A stretch of DNA of 64,000 nt, from assembly GCA_026929865.2 (NCBI GenBank), contig CM049418.1:7088501-7152500 (forward strand), read 5' to 3'. Shown in pieces: positions 60,570 to 64,000 of this stretch. This stretch comes from Hyperoplus lanceolatus. Lineage: Eukaryota; Chordata; Actinopteri; Uranoscopiformes; Ammodytidae. The translations under genes and the position numbers were made by a program. Positions within the stretch are counted from its first letter, which is position 1; each line of letters begins with the position of its first letter. Under the pieces are notes generated by a model that did not search any database, had not been told where the DNA came from, and saw only the letters and a list, made by a program, of their open reading frames with translations.

Positions 60570-63500
60570 AACAAATGTGGCGGCATAGAGAAAGCTGTAA
60601 AATGGCCTTGTATGGTCAGCTGGACGCTCCCTCTCATACACTCTGTCTCCCTCTTTCCCCAGTGATCCTTTCAAACTAAGACAGAAGCTTACATATACAC
60701 ATACAACGTATTAGCAGAGAATATGAGCGCCCATCTGTTAGGCAAATATTGATAAACCAGGTCATAACTTCCTCCAGGAATTTCTGATTTTTAATACAGT
60801 GTTTTCGCTGAAGATAAATGTTAAAAATAAGAAAGAAATGTGCAAAAGGTGACCCCTAATTTGAATGCGATCATCAATTATATGGTAATAGGTCCTTAGT
60901 TTGATTTCTGTCGCAACATTTTAAGGCAGAACTTGTCAAATGTAGTTAAAAACTCCCTATAGATTATCTTCTTAGTGGATCTTAAGGCCTGTTACCTGCT
61001 ATAATAAGACAAAATCCACTTTGTGAATCCTGGACTGGGGTTTGTCAGGAGCTGTGGCCTGGATTAACAGTGGCCTGTGCTGTGTGTGTGTGCTGATTCA
61101 TGTGACTCACAAACCTACACACACTCTTATTGAGTCTAAATTTGGAGCTCCCTTATATGGCAGCTTTTCCACTTTAAGTAAAGTTACTGTGCTGTTTGCT
61201 GCTGGTATTATTTGGCATCAATGGATCATTTTAGCAAGATAGCCAATTCCCAGATGTGTTGAATTCCTAAAATTGATTTGAGGTGTCGGGCTGCACGATA
61301 TAGAAAAATTATTTGCATTGTGACTGACATTGCAATTGCGACATTATTTGTGATATAAGAAGGATTGATCACTTTCACATCATTATTGTCATTTCATTGA
61401 AAAACATTCAAATGATTTTGGTGTGATTTTTGTTGGAATCTGCAGCGAACAAAGATGTTTTCTTAATTCTGTAAAATGTTTTGTGTACCGGCCAGGACAA
61501 CTCTGCATGCCAATATTTTATTTTGACAAACATTTACCCTTTAACAAATACTGAACCTTCCTACCATTTAAAAATTGCAGTAGGTCCTATTCCAATTTCG
61601 ATTAATTGATAAATCTGTCCTCTGCTGTAGGTTGCACACAAAAGGATTTTTCCTGAATCTCAGGCGCGAGAAACTATGAAAAGTGATATTATAATGCACA
61701 AAAAAACATGTAGACAAAAGAGTTTTTGACCAATTCTGGTTGCTGAAAAGTTTGACTGAAAATCTTCCACCACCCATAGGAAGTTGATATTCTTGAGAGA
61801 TGGCATGATGTGCAGAAAAAGCTCATGTTATGATAAGGAAAGATCTTGGTGTGTGTGTGTGTGTCTGTGCTTTTTTTTGGTTTAGTTTTTTGGCTTTAGG
61901 AGTGGAAAATGTGACTCCAGTTGGCTGAGGGAGTGGAAATCTTCCTTCTAGGCTGAGGAACAAAGAGTCTCGTCTTTTTTCATGTTTTTGGTTTGATAAT
62001 GTGATAATTGACAAAAACACTACAGGAACGAGGTAGGCACATTCTTAGAAGAAACTCATGAAAGCTTGTTTTTCAATGATTTGGTTTTTCCGATTCAATT
62101 AGAAGGAGATGGATTGACAAAATCCTTAGTTTTGCTTTTGCTTCTTGACTTGTGCATTCTCTTCAGTTCAACATATTTCAGATTGCTAGCTAAAAAGACA
62201 TCAGAATTAAACAAGTTAGCTCCAAATGAAAGGTTAGAGAGAGTTGATAGGAACGGAGGGATCTTTATCGAGTGGGATTCAAAGCTGACTTTAATATTTC
62301 GGGGTGCAGATTCTCAAGTGCACTGAAAATACTCTTATTATGTATTTTGTTCTGATATTTCCTCTATTTTTTACTCATTAACACTAAAACTACATTACTG
62401 ATGTAAAAGGAAAAAAACAGTTTAAGTTTAAAACGTTGCATCGTGTTATCTGCTCTTTACTTAACACTATCTCATATCCAAAAGTGTAGAATGTAAAGAG
62501 TAAAATGAATTCTCCTTCCATCAAAAAGACTTGAGGTCTTGCTCCAGATGTGTTTGCAGTGACAGATGTAGGGCTCGTGCATCTGAGTTGACCCAAAGTG
62601 GGACATATACTGGGCGCTGCCAGGAGATCCACCATGGACCACGTACAAGAAAGTAGGCCAGAAACTATTAACCCAGAACCACAGTTACAATGTCCCGCTT
62701 CGTCTGATGAAGAAAAAAAAAATCCCTCAGAAAAACACTGAAAGACTGTAACTTTTACCTAAAACCCAGTCACTGAAACATATATTTCACTAATAAATAG
62801 AGCATAATTTTACCAAAAATAGACCTCATATAGAGAGATGCTGCCTCATACTCGTATAGAGAGTTTGAGCCACATACTGTCCCTTTGCTGCAAATAGGCT
62901 AATTGCTCTTTGACAAAATGGGACAGGAGTGACAGCAAAGAGTGGGACAGCTTCTAAATCCCTAAAGATTAAGGTGTTGGATTGGGGGATAAAACCAGGA
63001 GGTAAAGGAACAAAAAATATACAGTATATTGGGCAGCAAACTGGTGTGGCTGAGAGACCTCAGATGGAGCGAGAATGGATAATGTCGAAGAGGAAAACCT
63101 ATAGTCTCTTCGCAACATCGACATATCATGCATGTTCCTTGCTCGTCTAGCGAGCATAACAAGGCACATAAGATGCAAATGTGCGCGTCACAGGCTGTAC
63201 CCTAGCACAGTTTATAGATAAGATACTGTATATACTGCTGATGTTGAGTGCTCCGTCGCATGCTAACAGACACGTGCCTCTGTCTTTTCCAGTCTATAAA
63301 TACAAAAGGAAATAAATAAATAACTGTAGATACACATTTATCCTTCTGCTTCACTAGTTAGCTGAGATTTCTCAAATTTGGAGAACAGAGTTGATGTCAC
63401 AAGGGTGAAGTAGACATGCAACTTTTCGCTAATGGATAACTGAAAAAAATCATTATTAATTCATATTTGCTCTCACATCCTGTAGCCTATGTAAATCAAT

Positions 63501-64000
63501 ATAGCTGCAGCACGAATTAACAAAACAAGTAAAGATCACCTGTTTCTTAAATATATTGAACTAACTTTTCTTTGTGCATAAGAGATAAGGATTGAAGGTT
63601 GTTAGAAGATTGCAAATTATTGCATGAAACCTTGTTGATTCCTGTTAATACAATTGGGTTTATATGGACCATGAGCACAGAACGAGAGAATAAAAATCAG
63701 AAACAGAGCATGTGGTACTGTCTTTGTGGGTGGCGAATGTGAATATAGATTAGAGTTGACCTTTCAAAGTTGCACTTGATATTCTGAGATGTTACATGAT
63801 TCTCTCACTTTCTATATCTTGTTCCTTCTTTCTGTTCTCTTCATGTTCGCTTTTGCTTTTTTTTGGGGTCATTAGCATTATTGACTCTAGGTTTTGTATT
63901 TTTTTTTTTTTAAAACTGGGAGGTTGTCTCTAAAGTTTGTGAATGAACGGCACTTTGTTTAAAATATCATAAACTTCTGCACACGTTTGAATGAAAATAT
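60047..64000. other. no supported gene
   Basis: AT-rich sequence with short frames lacking splice or family support, and a (AC)n tract at 60532-60569. It may be the next intron of the candidate plus-strand gene. Confidence 0.45.
60532..60569. repeat. (AC)n microsatellite
   Basis: About 18 AC units with one GC interruption. Confidence 0.93.

Noticed and set aside
60661-60690. Second exon of the plus-strand candidate at CCCCAG|TGATCC
   Set aside because: Joined in phase it meets a stop after a few codons.
62929-63150. 73-codon plus-strand frame
   Set aside because: No family resemblance, no splice context, average composition. Best seen as chance.

Overview
This is a piece of a vertebrate nuclear genome, most likely a ray-finned (teleost) fish. 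The evidence is three vertebrate-type gene structures with GT-AG introns, abundant long (AC)n/(GT)n and tetranucleotide microsatellites, a tRNA-derived SINE, non-LTR retrotransposon tails, and many small TTAA-flanked inverted-repeat elements of a kind familiar from fish. The species cannot be named from the sequence alone. All gene models were made by reading splice sites, reading frame and remembered family sequence. No database search was run.

Layout. (1) 1-390, plus strand: the 3' part of the last exon of an alpha-tubulin gene. (2) 391-5596: non-coding; it holds a 1.66 kb inverted-repeat DNA transposon with an 8-bp target duplication and a retrotransposon tail inside. (3) 5597-43266, minus strand: a complete dpp10-type gene (inactive dipeptidyl-peptidase-like Kv4 channel subunit). 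It has 27 coding exons giving 795 codons, with three candidate alternative first exons that all end in phase 0. (4) 43267-45199: short intergenic gap. (5) 45200-54128, minus strand: a complete plasma-membrane Na+/H+ exchanger of the SLC9A2/SLC9A4 group, 13 coding exons and 799 codons, including a GC-AG intron and a possible alternative first exon at 54977-54990. (6) About 55000: a probable two-way promoter. On its plus side is a non-coding first exon (donor at 55149), and a possible first coding exon of an unidentified plus-strand gene lies at 59970-60046. (7) 60047-64000: no supported exon.

The three genes have no obvious shared function. Tubulin is cytoskeletal, the DPP10 family modifies A-type potassium channels in neurons, and the NHE exchanges Na+ for H+ at the plasma membrane. 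Their adjacency is best read as ordinary genomic neighbourhood.

The richest non-genic signal is the mobile-element layer. At least five different inverted-repeat families sit at TTAA and begin with AGG, AGA or AGGG, several are nested in one another, and two copies of one family are nearly identical although 29 kb apart. I found no CRISPR array, operon, phage or other prokaryote-type system, and nothing that justifies claiming a new biological system.
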